From: CADEGL01 sp050180485
Lineage (GTDB): Bacteria; Pseudomonadota; Alphaproteobacteria; CADEGL01
Reading direction: 5' to 3'
Assembly (NCBI GenBank): GCA_050180485.1
Contig: JBFXED010000004.1
Span: 81,872-145,871 of the forward strand
DNA: 64,000 nt
Shown: positions 33,414 to 42,490 of the stretch, one piece after another
How positions within the stretch are numbered: position 1 is the stretch's first letter
How the letters are laid out: every line of letters starts with the position of its first letter
Program-made: the position numbers and the translations under genes
The notes under the pieces: generated by a model
What the model was told of the DNA's origin: nothing
The model's input: the letters and a program-made list of their open reading frames with translations, nothing else
Database searches by the model: none

Positions 33414-36280
33414 GCGCCCCTCTTCTCGCGGAAGCGCGCGCCGTATTGAAGGAGGCTCGGCCGCTCGCCAAGACCAGGCGGGGTGCGCAGCTTCTCGAAG
33501 CGCGGCGCGGTCTCGCCGGCTTCGACCGGATCGGCCTTCTCAACCTTCACGCGCAAATCGTACCAGGCCGCCTGGCCGGTCACCGGATCGGCGTTGGCAT
33601 AGCGGTAGCCGCCTTCGCGTTCCGGTAGAAGTTCCGAGATCAAGTGATTCAAAAGGAATCCTTTTTCGGATTCCGCGCTGCCCGCGCCCAGGTTCCAGGC
33701 GCCAGCCCGTTTGCCGATGGCGTTCCAGGTCCAGACCGTGTGGCGGTTGGTGCCTTCCATCAGCCGGACCTGGGCCTTCACCCGTCCGTGGTGGCTGGTC
33801 AGCCAGACCCAGTCATCGTCCGCGATGCCCTGCTCCGCGGCCGCCGCGCGATTCATATAAAGACGGTTCGCGCCGTGAATCTGGCGCAGCCAGGCATTCT
33901 GAGATCCCCAGGAGTGGTACATCGCCATCGGACGCTGGGTGATGGCGTGAAACGGAAACTCCTCGGTGTCCACGGCCGCCTGCTCGAACGGCTGGTACCA
34001 GATCGGTAGGGGATCGAAATAGGCTTCGATACGCGCGCGGTGCTCGTCCGGCGGTTGGATCGGGCCGTGGCCGCGCGCGGCCTGGCGGAATTTCTGCAAC
34101 GGCTCGCTATAGAGGTGCAGCACGATGCGATCGGCCTTGCCGATGAAGCCCATACGCTGGGCCCAGTCGAGATAGTTCCGGTTGGCGAAGCGGAAGAAAC
34201 GCTGCTCGGGTTCCAGTTCGTGCCGCCAGAAGCACTGGTTCTCGACATAGCGCTGGAGCTGGTCGGGATTGACCGCACCGCGCCCCTCCTCGCTGCCGTT
34301 CGCGCCGCGCCATCCGGCCAGGCTGCCGATGCCCGGCGTGCGCTCGTGGTTGACGATGTAGTCGGGATAACCGCCGGGGAATTTGGGTTTGCCCTCTTCG
34401 TTCAACAGGCCCGGCAGGCCGATGCGCGCGCCCAGATCGATCAGCACGTCCTGGAACGGCCGTACGTCGCGGTCGGGCTTCACCACCGGCTGGCGGATCG
34501 AATCGGCGGCGCCGTCGGCATCGCAGATCGGCCGATCCAGCAGCGAGATACAGTCCCAGCGCTCCAGATACGTCGTATCCGGCAGCACCAGGTCGGCGCA
34601 GGCCACCATCTCGGAGAAATACGCGTCCGAGTAAATGATATGCGGGATCTTGTATTCGCCGGTGGCTGGGTCCTTGTCGGTCAGCATGGACAGCGTACCC
34701 GGCACGTTCATGGCCGAGTTCCAACCCATGTTGGCCATGTACATGAACAGCGTGTCGATCGGATACGGATCGCCCTTCCACGCGTCGGTGATGACCATGT
34801 GCATCATGCCGTGGGCAGCCATCGGCGCGTCCCACGAGAAGGCCTTGTCGATGCGGCAAGGATTACCCCGCGCATCCACGAGCAAATCCTCGGGCCCCGT
34901 CGGGAAACCGAGCGGTGGTCCCGGAAGCGGCTTGCCCGCCAGCACCTGATCGGGCCGGCCCGTGGGCTTCAAGGGCGGCGGCGCGGGGCGCGGGAACGGC
35001 GGCTTGTAGCGGAACGAGCCTGGGCAATCGATGGCGCCCAGCAGCATCTGCAACAGATGGATCGCGCGGCAGGAGTGGAACCCGTTCGAGTGCGCCGAGA
35101 TGCCGCGCATGGCGTGCATGGCAACAGGCCGCCCCACCATCCGCTCATGCCGACGCCCGGCCCAATCGGTCCATGGCTGCTCGATGGTGATGGTTTCGGA
35201 GAACGCCACATGCGCCAGTTCGGCGGCAATACGCTTGATCGTCTCAACGTCGAGGCCGGTCTCCGCGGCCACCGCCTCCGGCGCATAGCGCGGATCGAGA
35301 TAGCGTTGGGCCAAAAGATGGAACACCGGCACGGCACGGCGCCCGTCGGGCAGGGTGACATCCGCGCCGAGCGAAACTTGTGCATCGGGATCGTTGCTGC
35401 CGGCGATGGCATTCTTGGCGCGGTCCCACACCAAAGGCGTACCGTCCTCGCCGCGCGCGAACAGCCCGTCATCGGCCGCGCCCGGCGCCTGGATCACCAG
35501 CCACGGCGCGTTGGTGTAGCGCGCCAGGAAATCGGCGTCGACCTTGCCCGCGCGCAGGATCTCGTGCACCAGCGCCAGCACGAACAGCCCGTCCGTGCCC
35601 GGACGGATGCCGATCCATTCGTCGGCCACAGCCGAGTAGCCGGTGCGGATCGGATTGACCGAAACGAACTTGGCGCCGCGCGCCTTCAGCTTGCCCAAGC
35701 CGATCTTGATCGGGTTGGAATCGTGATCCTCGGCCACGCCGAACATCAGCAGGTATTTCGTGCGCTCCCAGTCGGGCTCGCCGAACTCCCAGAACGATCC
35801 GCCGATGGAGTAGAGACCGGCCGCCGCCATGTTGACCGAGCAGAAGCCGCCGTGGGCGGCGTAGTTCGGCGTACCGAATTGGCTGGCCCACCAGCCGGTC
35901 AGGGCCTGGCTCTGGTCGCGCCCGGTGAAGAAGGCCAGCTTGCACGGATCGTCCTTGCGGATGGCGCCGAGCCAACCCGCCGCCGTCGCCAGCGCCTCAT
36001 CCCACGAGATCGCCTTGAACTCGCCCGAGCCGCGCGGCCCTACGCGCAAGAGCGGCTGGGTCAGCCGCGCCGGCGAATAGTGATTCATGATTCCGGCGGA
36101 GCCCTTGGCGCACAAGACGCCCCGGTTCACCGGATGGTTCCGGTTGCCCTCGATATAGCGGATCGCGCCGTCCTGGAGATGCACCTTGATGCCGCAGCGG
36201 CAGGCGCACATGTAGCAGGTCGTGTACTTGATCTCGTCGGAGACCGGCGGGCTGAGGTCGATAGGATGCGCCCGGGTCAT
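33410..36280 (-). CDS. soeA: Sulfite dehydrogenase molybdopterin subunit SoeA
   Basis: The protein has 956 residues. The N-terminal [4Fe-4S] motif is C22-x2-C-x3-C29 region CYMCACRCG with a later Cys in VLCAKGS. The sequence GRDQSQALTGWWASQFGTPNYAAHGGFCSVNM holds the putative Mo-ligating Cys. It has no twin-arginine signal, which separates SoeA from exported PsrA/DmsA enzymes. It oxidises sulfite to sulfate in the cytoplasm, passing electrons through SoeB and SoeC to quinone. The operon soeA-soeB-TPR-soeC is tightly packed and divergent from a cytochrome c gene. Confidence 0.9.
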   Translation of the reverse strand: MTRAHPIDLSPPVSDEIKYTTCYMCACRCGIKVHLQDGAIRYIEGNRNHPVNRGVLCAKGSAGIMNHYSPARLTQPLLRVGPRGSGEFKAISWDEALATAAGWLGAIRKDDPCKLAFFTGRDQSQALTGWWASQFGTPNYAAHGGFCSVNMAAAGLYSIGGSFWEFGEPDWERTKYLLMFGVAEDHDSNPIKIGLGKLKARGAKFVSVNPIRTGYSAVADEWIGIRPGTDGLFVLALVHEILRAGKVDADFLARYTNAPWLVIQAPGAADDGLFARGEDGTPLVWDRAKNAIAGSNDPDAQVSLGADVTLPDGRRAVPVFHLLAQRYLDPRYAPEAVAAETGLDVETIKRIAAELAHVAFSETITIEQPWTDWAGRRHERMVGRPVAMHAMRGISAHSNGFHSCRAIHLLQMLLGAIDCPGSFRYKPPFPRPAPPPLKPTGRPDQVLAGKPLPGPPLGFPTGPEDLLVDARGNPCRIDKAFSWDAPMAAHGMMHMVITDAWKGDPYPIDTLFMYMANMGWNSAMNVPGTLSMLTDKDPATGEYKIPHIIYSDAYFSEMVACADLVLPDTTYLERWDCISLLDRPICDADGAADSIRQPVVKPDRDVRPFQDVLIDLGARIGLPGLLNEEGKPKFPGGYPDYIVNHERTPGIGSLAGWRGANGSEEGRGAVNPDQLQRYVENQCFWRHELEPEQRFFRFANRNYLDWAQRMGFIGKADRIVLHLYSEPLQKFRQAARGHGPIQPPDEHRARIEAYFDPLPIWYQPFEQAAVDTEEFPFHAITQRPMAMYHSWGSQNAWLRQIHGANRLYMNRAAAAEQGIADDDWVWLTSHHGRVKAQVRLMEGTNRHTVWTWNAIGKRAGAWNLGAGSAESEKGFLLNHLISELLPEREGGYRYANADPVTGQAAWYDLRVKVEKADPVEAGETAPRFEKLRTPPGLGERPSLLQYGARFREKRGA

Positions 36281-36390
36281 GCCCGCTTCTCGTCGGTCTT
36301 CATCGCGCCGTTGCTATAGCACAGGCGGCGGCGCTCCGCAGCCCATGCGGCCATGGCACCGCGCCGCCGCCCGTGCTACGAGGCCGGGTC

Positions 36391-36873
36391 ATGAAGCACC
36401 GTTCCTTCCGGCGTCTCGCTCTCCTGGCGGCCGTGGTCTGCGTGGGGCTGCTGGCGGTGGCCGGCGTGCGGCTGTTCGACATCTTCGAAGCCGTCAAGGG
36501 CCATGCCGACGCCAGCGATCCGGACCAGGTCAGACGCGGGCGAATCGTCTATGCCGCGTATTGCGCGAACTGCCACGGTGCGAAGCTGGAAGGGCAGCCC
36601 AATTGGCAAAGCCGCCTAGCCAACGGCCGTCTGCCCGCCCCGCCCCACGACGAAAGCGGCCACACCTGGCACCACCCGGACGACCATCTGTTCGAGGTGA
36701 CCAAACACGGGCTCAAGAACATCGCGCCGCCCGACTATCAAACCGACATGCCGGCCTATGACGGCGTTCTGGCGGACCGCCAGATCTGGGATGTCCTGGC
36801 CTACATCAAAAGCACCTGGCCGAAGGACATCCAGGCCCGCCAGGAAAGGCTGAATCGCGGCGAGCGTCATTAG
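36391..36873 (+). CDS. Membrane-anchored mono-heme cytochrome c
   Basis: The protein has 160 residues. A basic start and one N-terminal hydrophobic segment (about 8-27) act as a signal or anchor. The heme motif CANCH is at 58-62 and the axial Met is in YQTDMPAYDG. It is a small class-I type c domain of the SoxX/cytochrome c family. The ATG has a GAGG ribosome site 8 bp away. It is divergent from soeA, 110 bp away, with room for two promoters. Accepting electrons from the sulfur oxidation pathway is a reasonable inference. Confidence 0.9.
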   Translation: MKHRSFRRLALLAAVVCVGLLAVAGVRLFDIFEAVKGHADASDPDQVRRGRIVYAAYCANCHGAKLEGQPNWQSRLANGRLPAPPHDESGHTWHHPDDHLFEVTKHGLKNIAPPDYQTDMPAYDGVLADRQIWDVLAYIKSTWPKDIQARQERLNRGERH

Positions 36874-36921
36874 CCACGAGCCACTTGCCCGCACCTCTAC
36901 GCTATGGAAGGTTCCCGACCC

Positions 36922-37707
36922 ATGTTCTTCGAACGCGACGGCGTCAAAATCAACTACCGGTGGGACGGGGCCGAGGGCAAACCGGTCCTCACCCTCGTCC
37001 ATGGCGTGGGCGGACAGCTCGGCTATTGGAACTGGGTGGTCGACGACCTGGCCAAGGATTTCCGTATCCTGCGTTACGACCAGCGCGGCCACGGCGAATC
37101 GGGCAAGCCGCGCGACAAGATCAACATCGACGAGTTTGTCGCCGACCTGAAGGCGCTGCTCGACCACGTGGGCCTGAAGAAGACCCACCTGTTCGGCTTC
37201 TCCCTCGGCGGCCTCGTGGTCCAGAAATTCGCCCTGGAGCATCCGGAATATATCGACCGCCTCATCATCATGGGCTCGGTCGCGGGCCGCACCGAGGAAG
37301 AAAAAGTGCGCGTGATGGGCCGCCTGGAAATCCTGCGCTCGCTCGGCCCCCTCGGCCATTACGACGCCTCGGTCGACCGCTGGTTCACGCCCGAGTTCCG
37401 CGCGGCCAACCCCGAGGTCATGGCAAAGCGGCGCGAATACGCCTCGCAAATGGATCCGGAATGCTATGTCGCGGCCTACCGCGTGCTGGCCGAGAACGAC
37501 TTCGCCGACCGGCTGCACGAGATCAAGTTGAAGACGCTGGTGGCCACGGGCGAGAACGACGCCGGCTCGAACCCGCGCATGTCCAAGCTGATGCACGACA
37601 AGATCGCGGGCTCCCGCTTCCACATCTTCCCCAAGCTGCGCCACAACCTGTTGTTCGAGGCGCCCTTGCAGGTCAGCGGATTGGTGCGGGATTTTCTCCA
37701 AAGCTAG
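36922..37707 (+). CDS. Alpha/beta hydrolase (3-oxoadipate enol-lactonase-like)
   Basis: The protein has 261 residues. The nucleophile elbow is GFSLGG (S94), the oxyanion region LVHGVGGQLGYW, the acid in ATGENDAGS and the base His in KLRHNLLFE. The fold resembles PcaD-type enol-lactonases and other carbon-carbon or ester hydrolases; the substrate is unknown. I chose the second ATG because GGAAGG lies 10 bp before it; the first ATG is 18 bp upstream. It is followed 36 bp later by the dimethylglycine dehydrogenase-like gene, so they may share a transcript. Confidence 0.9.
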   Translation: MFFERDGVKINYRWDGAEGKPVLTLVHGVGGQLGYWNWVVDDLAKDFRILRYDQRGHGESGKPRDKINIDEFVADLKALLDHVGLKKTHLFGFSLGGLVVQKFALEHPEYIDRLIIMGSVAGRTEEEKVRVMGRLEILRSLGPLGHYDASVDRWFTPEFRAANPEVMAKRREYASQMDPECYVAAYRVLAENDFADRLHEIKLKTLVATGENDAGSNPRMSKLMHDKIAGSRFHIFPKLRHNLLFEAPLQVSGLVRDFLQS

Positions 37708-37743
37708 GACGCGCGAGCGCCCCATATTTTTAGGAACCGGACC

Positions 37744-40194
37744 ATGAGCGTAACGCTTCCCAAGCACGCGCGCGTCGTCATTGTCGGCGGCGGCATCATC
37801 GGCTGCAGCGTGGCCTATCACCTGGCCAAGTTGGGCTGGAAGGATGTGCTGCTGCTGGAGCGTAAGAAACTGGCCTGCGGCACCTCATGGCACGCGGCCG
37901 GCCTCGTGGGCCAGTTGCGCGCCAGCTACAACCTGACCCAGCTCGCCATCTATGGCGCGCGGCTCTACGGCACGCTGGAGGCCGAGACCGGCCAGGCCAC
38001 CGGTTTCCAGCGCCGCGGTTCGGTCGCGGTCGCACGCACCGAGGAGCGCATGGCCCAGTACCGCCGCCAGGCCTCGATGGCCAAGTATTTCGGCGTCGAG
38101 GTGGACGTCATCTCGCCCAAGGAAGCGGGCGAGAAATGGCCGCTGATGCGCACCGACGACCTGAAGGGCGCGATCTGGATTCCGGGCGACGGCCAAACCA
38201 ATCCGGTGGACACGACGGCGGCTCTCGCCAAGGGCGCGCGCATGGGCGGCGCAAAGATCGTCGAGGGCGTGAAGGTCACCGACATTCACACCAAGGACGG
38301 GCGCGTCACCGGCGTCTCGACCGACGCGGGCGACGTAACGGCTGATTTCGTCGTCAACTGCGGCGGCATGTGGGCGCGCGACATCGGCGCCATGGTAGGC
38401 GTCGCCGTGCCGCTGCACGCGGCCGAACACATGTACATCGTGACCCAGCCGATGGACGGCATGCATGCGGGTCTGCCCTCGATGCGAGATTACGACGGCT
38501 ACACCTATTACAAGGAAGACGCGGGCAAGCTCTTGGTCGGCGGCTTCGAGCCGCACGCCAAGCCCTGGGGCATGAACGGCATCCCGGAGAGCTTCGAGTT
38601 CGACGTCCTGCCCGAGGACTGGGACCAGTTCGAAATCTTGATGGACAACGGATTGCAGCGCGTGCCCGCGCTGGAGAAGGCCGAGGTGCGCCAGCTTCTC
38701 GTCGGCCCCGAAAGCTTCACACCCGACAACCGCTACATGCTGGGCGAAGCGCCGGGATTGCGCGGCTTCTTCGTCGCGGCGGGCTTCAACTCGGTCGGCA
38801 TCGCTTCCGCCGCCGGCGCGGGCAAGGCGGTCGCCGAATGGATCGCAGGCGGCGAGCCCAGCATGGATCTATGGGACGTCGATATCCGACGCGTCTTCCC
38901 GCACCAGGCCAACAAGCACTATCTGCACGACCGCACGGTCGAGGCGTTGGGCCTCATGTACAAGCCGCACTTCCCCTTCCGCCAGCCGGAGACGGCGCGC
39001 AACCTGCGCCTGTCGCCGATCCACGACCGGCTCGCACAGGCCGGCGCCTGCTTCGGCGTGGTCGCGGGCTGGGAGCGCGCCAACTGGTTCGCGCCCAAGG
39101 GCGTTAAGGCGGAATACGAATATTCCTTCGGCCGGCAAAACTGGTTCCCCTACTCGGCCGAGGAGCACATGGCCGTGCGCCAAGGCGTCGGCCTGTTCGA
39201 CCAGACCTCCTTCGCCAAGTTCGCGGTGCGAGGCCCAGATGCCGAAGCCGTGCTACAGCGCCTGTGCGGCGCCGACATGGCCGTGCCGGTGGGACGCGTG
39301 GTCTATACCCAGTTGCTGAACAAACACGGCGGCATCATGTGCGACCTCACGGTCACGCGCTGGGCCGACGACCTGTTCGTGATGGTGACCGCCGCGGCCA
39401 CCGCCGTGCACGATCTGGACTGGATCAAGCGCAACCTGCCCGAGGGCGCGCGCGTCACCGTGACCGACATCGGCTCGGCCTGGGGCACGTTGAGCGTCAT
39501 GGGTCCCAAGTCGCGCGAGCTGTTGCAGAAACTCACGACCGCAGACCTGTCGAACGAGGCCTTCCCTTATATGAGTGGGCGCGAGATCGAGATGGGTCTG
39601 GCCAAGGTGCGCGCCCAGCGCGTGACCTATGTCGGCGAGTTGGGTTGGGAGCTGTATGTCCCCATCGAGTTCATGTCCGGCGTCTACAACGTCATCGTCG
39701 AAGCTGGCCAATCCGTCGGTCTGCGCCACGCGGGCTATCACGCGCTCGATTCGCTGCGCAGCGAAAAGGGCTATCGTCACTGGGGCCACGATATCGGCCT
39801 CGAGGACACGCCCATCGAGTCAGGCCTGGGCTTCGCCGTCGCCTTCGACAAGAACGCCGATTTCATCGGCCGCGAGGCATTGCTGAAGCAGCGCGAGAAA
39901 GGCGTCGAGAAGCGGCTGGTACAGTTCCAGCTCAAGGACCCGAAGCCCCTGCTCTATCACGACGAGCCGATCTGGCGGGACGGCAAGATGGTCGGCCGCA
40001 TCACCTCCGGTTCCTACGGCCACGCGGTCGGCGCGGCGGTGGGCCTGGGCTATGTCCGCAACGATGGCCAGAAAGTGGACGCGGCCTTCGTCAACGCGGG
40101 TTCTTACGAGATCGAAGTGGAAGGCGAACGCATCCCCGCCACCGCCACCCTGCGGCCGCTCTACGATCCCAAGGGCGAGAAGATCAAGGCTTAG
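37744..40194 (+). CDS. FAD-dependent dimethylglycine/sarcosine dehydrogenase with GcvT domain
   Basis: The protein has 816 residues, the family's usual length. The Rossmann motif is VVIVGGGIIGCS (about 11-22); the conserved TSWHAAGL has H50, equivalent to the covalent FAD-linked His of dimethylglycine dehydrogenase. The DAO-like part spans about 1-370, then a linker, and a folate-binding GcvT-like part from about 440 (YSAEEHMAVRQGVGLFDQTSFAKF; WGTLSVMGPKSRELLQ; the end GRITSGSYGHAVGAAVGLGYV). It demethylates a methylated amine and passes the C1 unit to tetrahydrofolate. Dimethylglycine, sarcosine and related amines all fit. A permease and a regulator follow. Confidence 0.92.
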   Translation: MSVTLPKHARVVIVGGGIIGCSVAYHLAKLGWKDVLLLERKKLACGTSWHAAGLVGQLRASYNLTQLAIYGARLYGTLEAETGQATGFQRRGSVAVARTEERMAQYRRQASMAKYFGVEVDVISPKEAGEKWPLMRTDDLKGAIWIPGDGQTNPVDTTAALAKGARMGGAKIVEGVKVTDIHTKDGRVTGVSTDAGDVTADFVVNCGGMWARDIGAMVGVAVPLHAAEHMYIVTQPMDGMHAGLPSMRDYDGYTYYKEDAGKLLVGGFEPHAKPWGMNGIPESFEFDVLPEDWDQFEILMDNGLQRVPALEKAEVRQLLVGPESFTPDNRYMLGEAPGLRGFFVAAGFNSVGIASAAGAGKAVAEWIAGGEPSMDLWDVDIRRVFPHQANKHYLHDRTVEALGLMYKPHFPFRQPETARNLRLSPIHDRLAQAGACFGVVAGWERANWFAPKGVKAEYEYSFGRQNWFPYSAEEHMAVRQGVGLFDQTSFAKFAVRGPDAEAVLQRLCGADMAVPVGRVVYTQLLNKHGGIMCDLTVTRWADDLFVMVTAAATAVHDLDWIKRNLPEGARVTVTDIGSAWGTLSVMGPKSRELLQKLTTADLSNEAFPYMSGREIEMGLAKVRAQRVTYVGELGWELYVPIEFMSGVYNVIVEAGQSVGLRHAGYHALDSLRSEKGYRHWGHDIGLEDTPIESGLGFAVAFDKNADFIGREALLKQREKGVEKRLVQFQLKDPKPLLYHDEPIWRDGKMVGRITSGSYGHAVGAAVGLGYVRNDGQKVDAAFVNAGSYEIEVEGERIPATATLRPLYDPKGEKIKA

Positions 40195-40198
40195 TTGA

Positions 40199-41434
40199 AT
40201 GTTGACACAGGCGGACTCTGGCGCGTCAGGCATCGAATCGCGCTACGCGTGGCGCCGGCTTGTGATCTCGCTGTTCATCAGCACGATCAGCGGCATAGGC
40301 CTGTGGTCGGTCGTGGTGGTGATGCCTTTGATCCAGGCCGAGTTCGGCATCGATCGGGCCGACGCCTCTCTGCCCTATACCGCGACCATGCTCGGCTTTT
40401 CCATCGGCGCCATCTTCATGGGGCGCTTGTCTGACCGTAAGGGCATTGTCCGGCCGCTGACCATCGGCGCCGTCTCGTTGGGGCTCGGCTATATCGCCGT
40501 CTCCTCCGCCCAAAACCTGTGGCAGTTCACTCTCGCGCAGGGAATCCTGATCGGCATGGCCGGCTGCTCGGTCACGTTCGGACCGCTGGTGGCCGACGTT
40601 TCGCACTGGTTCACGCGCAACCGCGGGATCGCCGTCGGTATCTGCGCCAGCGGCAATTATCTGGCCGGCGCGATCTGGCCACCCCTGATCCAGTATCTGT
40701 CGCAGGATTGGGGTTGGCGCGGCGCGCTGCTGTCCACCGGATTGTTCTGCGCCACCGCCATGTTGCTGTTGAGCCTGGCGCTGCGCCGCCCATCGCCCGT
40801 GGGTCACGCCGACACCATCGCCCACGCGGCCACCAAGCCCGTGGGCCAGGTGAACATCTCGCCCAATGCGCTTCAGGCGCTCCTGGCCTTCGCCGCCGTC
40901 TGCTGCTGCGTGGCCATGTCGATGCCCCAGGTGCATATCGTGGCCTATTGCAGCGACCTGGGTTACGGCGTCGCGCGCGGCGCCGAGATGCTGTCGATCA
41001 TGCTGGCCTTCGGCGTGATCAGCCGCCTGGCCTCGGGCTGGATCGCCGACCATATCGGCGGCGTTCGCACGCTCCTCCTCGGCTCGGCGCTGCAGACGTT
41101 GACGCTGATCTTCTATCTGCCGTTCGACGGGCTGACGTCGCTCTACATCGTCTCGGCCCTGTTCGGCCTGTCGCAAGGCGGCATCGTGCCGAGCTACGCC
41201 ATCATCGTGCGGGAGTATTTCCCCGCCGAACAGGCCGGCACCCGCATCAGCCTCATCATCACCACCTCGATCGTCGGCATGGCGCTGGGCGGCTGGATGA
41301 GCGGCGCGATCTTCGATCTCACGGGCTCGTACCACATCGCGTTCCTGAACGGCATCGCCTGGAACCTGGTGAACGTGGCGATCGCATTGTGGCTCTTGTT
41401 GCAGCCCAAACGCGCGCGGCTCGCCACCGCCTGA
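40199..41434 (+). CDS. MFS transporter
   Basis: The protein has 411 residues and about 12 transmembrane segments. The MFS motif between helices 2 and 3 is GRLSDRKGIVRPL. It starts 4 bp after the dehydrogenase stop, so it is coupled. By position it is likely to import the amine substrate of the dehydrogenase or a related compound; the specificity cannot be read from sequence. Confidence 0.92.
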   Translation: MLTQADSGASGIESRYAWRRLVISLFISTISGIGLWSVVVVMPLIQAEFGIDRADASLPYTATMLGFSIGAIFMGRLSDRKGIVRPLTIGAVSLGLGYIAVSSAQNLWQFTLAQGILIGMAGCSVTFGPLVADVSHWFTRNRGIAVGICASGNYLAGAIWPPLIQYLSQDWGWRGALLSTGLFCATAMLLLSLALRRPSPVGHADTIAHAATKPVGQVNISPNALQALLAFAAVCCCVAMSMPQVHIVAYCSDLGYGVARGAEMLSIMLAFGVISRLASGWIADHIGGVRTLLLGSALQTLTLIFYLPFDGLTSLYIVSALFGLSQGGIVPSYAIIVREYFPAEQAGTRISLIITTSIVGMALGGWMSGAIFDLTGSYHIAFLNGIAWNLVNVAIALWLLLQPKRARLATA

Positions 41435-41502
41435 CGCGATTGCCCGCACCCGCCGTCCATGCCACCTTAATTGGCCGAACGGCTTAATCGCAGGGACGTG
41501 TC

Positions 41503-42435
41503 ATGGCGCATTGGGACACCGAAAAGCTGCCGAAACCCACGCGCGACGTGGCGCGGCTGAAATCCGATATCGACGAGTGGGGCTATTGCCTGATCGAGGC
41601 CGCCTATACGCCGGCCGAGATCGCGGCGTTCAAGGCACGCCTCGCCGAGCAGGCGGCGGGCGAGCGCAATCAAGGCCACCACAAACGCTCCCTCGTCCAG
41701 GACCCCGCGGGCATCAACCAGTGGATGGTGATGCTGATCAACAAGGGCGAGATGTTTCGGCGCCACGTGCACCACCCGCTGGTGAACGCGGTGGCGAGGC
41801 ACGTGCTGGGCGCGGAATACGTGCTGAGCGAGATTTCCTCGCACATCACGCGGCCGGGGGCGCAGCTTCTGTCGCTCCACACCGACCAATGGTGGCTGCC
41901 CACGCCCGCCATGCCGGGCGCGCCTTACGTCAAGGCGGGCGACGTGTCGCGCACCAACGTGCGGCTCGGGCCGCCCACCAAGTCCACCACGCCGATCAAC
42001 CCGCCGCTCTGCATCAACGCCATGTGCATGGTGACGGATTTCACCGAGGAGAACGGCGCCACGCGCCTGGTGCCCGGCAGCCATCTGAGCGGCGTGCAGC
42101 CCGACCCGAGCGTGCCGCATCCGACGCCGAGCGTCGCCGCGGCGGCGCCCGCCGGCACGGTCGTGATCTGGGACGGCCGCCTGTGGCATGCGGCGGGCGG
42201 CAACCGCAGCAACGGCGAACGCTACGGCCTTGTCACCATGTATGGCGGGCCGCAGATGCGCACGCTGCAGAACTTCACCCTCGGCACCAAGCAGGAGGTG
42301 CTGGATGGCGCCTCGCCCGAACTGTTGAAGCTGCTCGGCTTCAAGGTCTGGCTCAGCTACGGTCAGACCGGAGAGACCGTCGAAGGCGGCTTCGCCAAAC
42401 CCGCCAAGGATCTGATCGGCGAATTGAAGCCCTAG
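41503..42435 (+). CDS. Phytanoyl-CoA dioxygenase family (PhyH) Fe(II)/2-oxoglutarate oxygenase
   Basis: The protein has 310 residues. The iron ligands are H126 and D128 in LLSLHTDQWW, distal H229 in GRLWHAAGGN, and the 2-oxoglutarate-binding R240 in NGERYGLV. It hydroxylates a small substrate with 2-oxoglutarate and O2. It is placed after the MFS gene with 68 bp between them and before an AraC regulator, so it may process the same class of methylated or quaternary compound. The substrate is unknown. Confidence 0.9.
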   Translation: MAHWDTEKLPKPTRDVARLKSDIDEWGYCLIEAAYTPAEIAAFKARLAEQAAGERNQGHHKRSLVQDPAGINQWMVMLINKGEMFRRHVHHPLVNAVARHVLGAEYVLSEISSHITRPGAQLLSLHTDQWWLPTPAMPGAPYVKAGDVSRTNVRLGPPTKSTTPINPPLCINAMCMVTDFTEENGATRLVPGSHLSGVQPDPSVPHPTPSVAAAAPAGTVVIWDGRLWHAAGGNRSNGERYGLVTMYGGPQMRTLQNFTLGTKQEVLDGASPELLKLLGFKVWLSYGQTGETVEGGFAKPAKDLIGELKP

Positions 42436-42490
42436 GGCAAGTGTATGACAATCGCGCTAGAATGGCCGCCTTCCATCGGGAGGCTCCGCC

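Noticed and set aside
34040..36319. A 759-codon open frame antisense to soeA
   Set aside because: Same GC-driven artefact; SoeA on the other strand has unmistakable cofactor motifs.
40226..41449. A 407-codon open frame antisense to the MFS transporter
   Set aside because: Hydrophilic low-complexity shadow of a strongly hydrophobic real protein.
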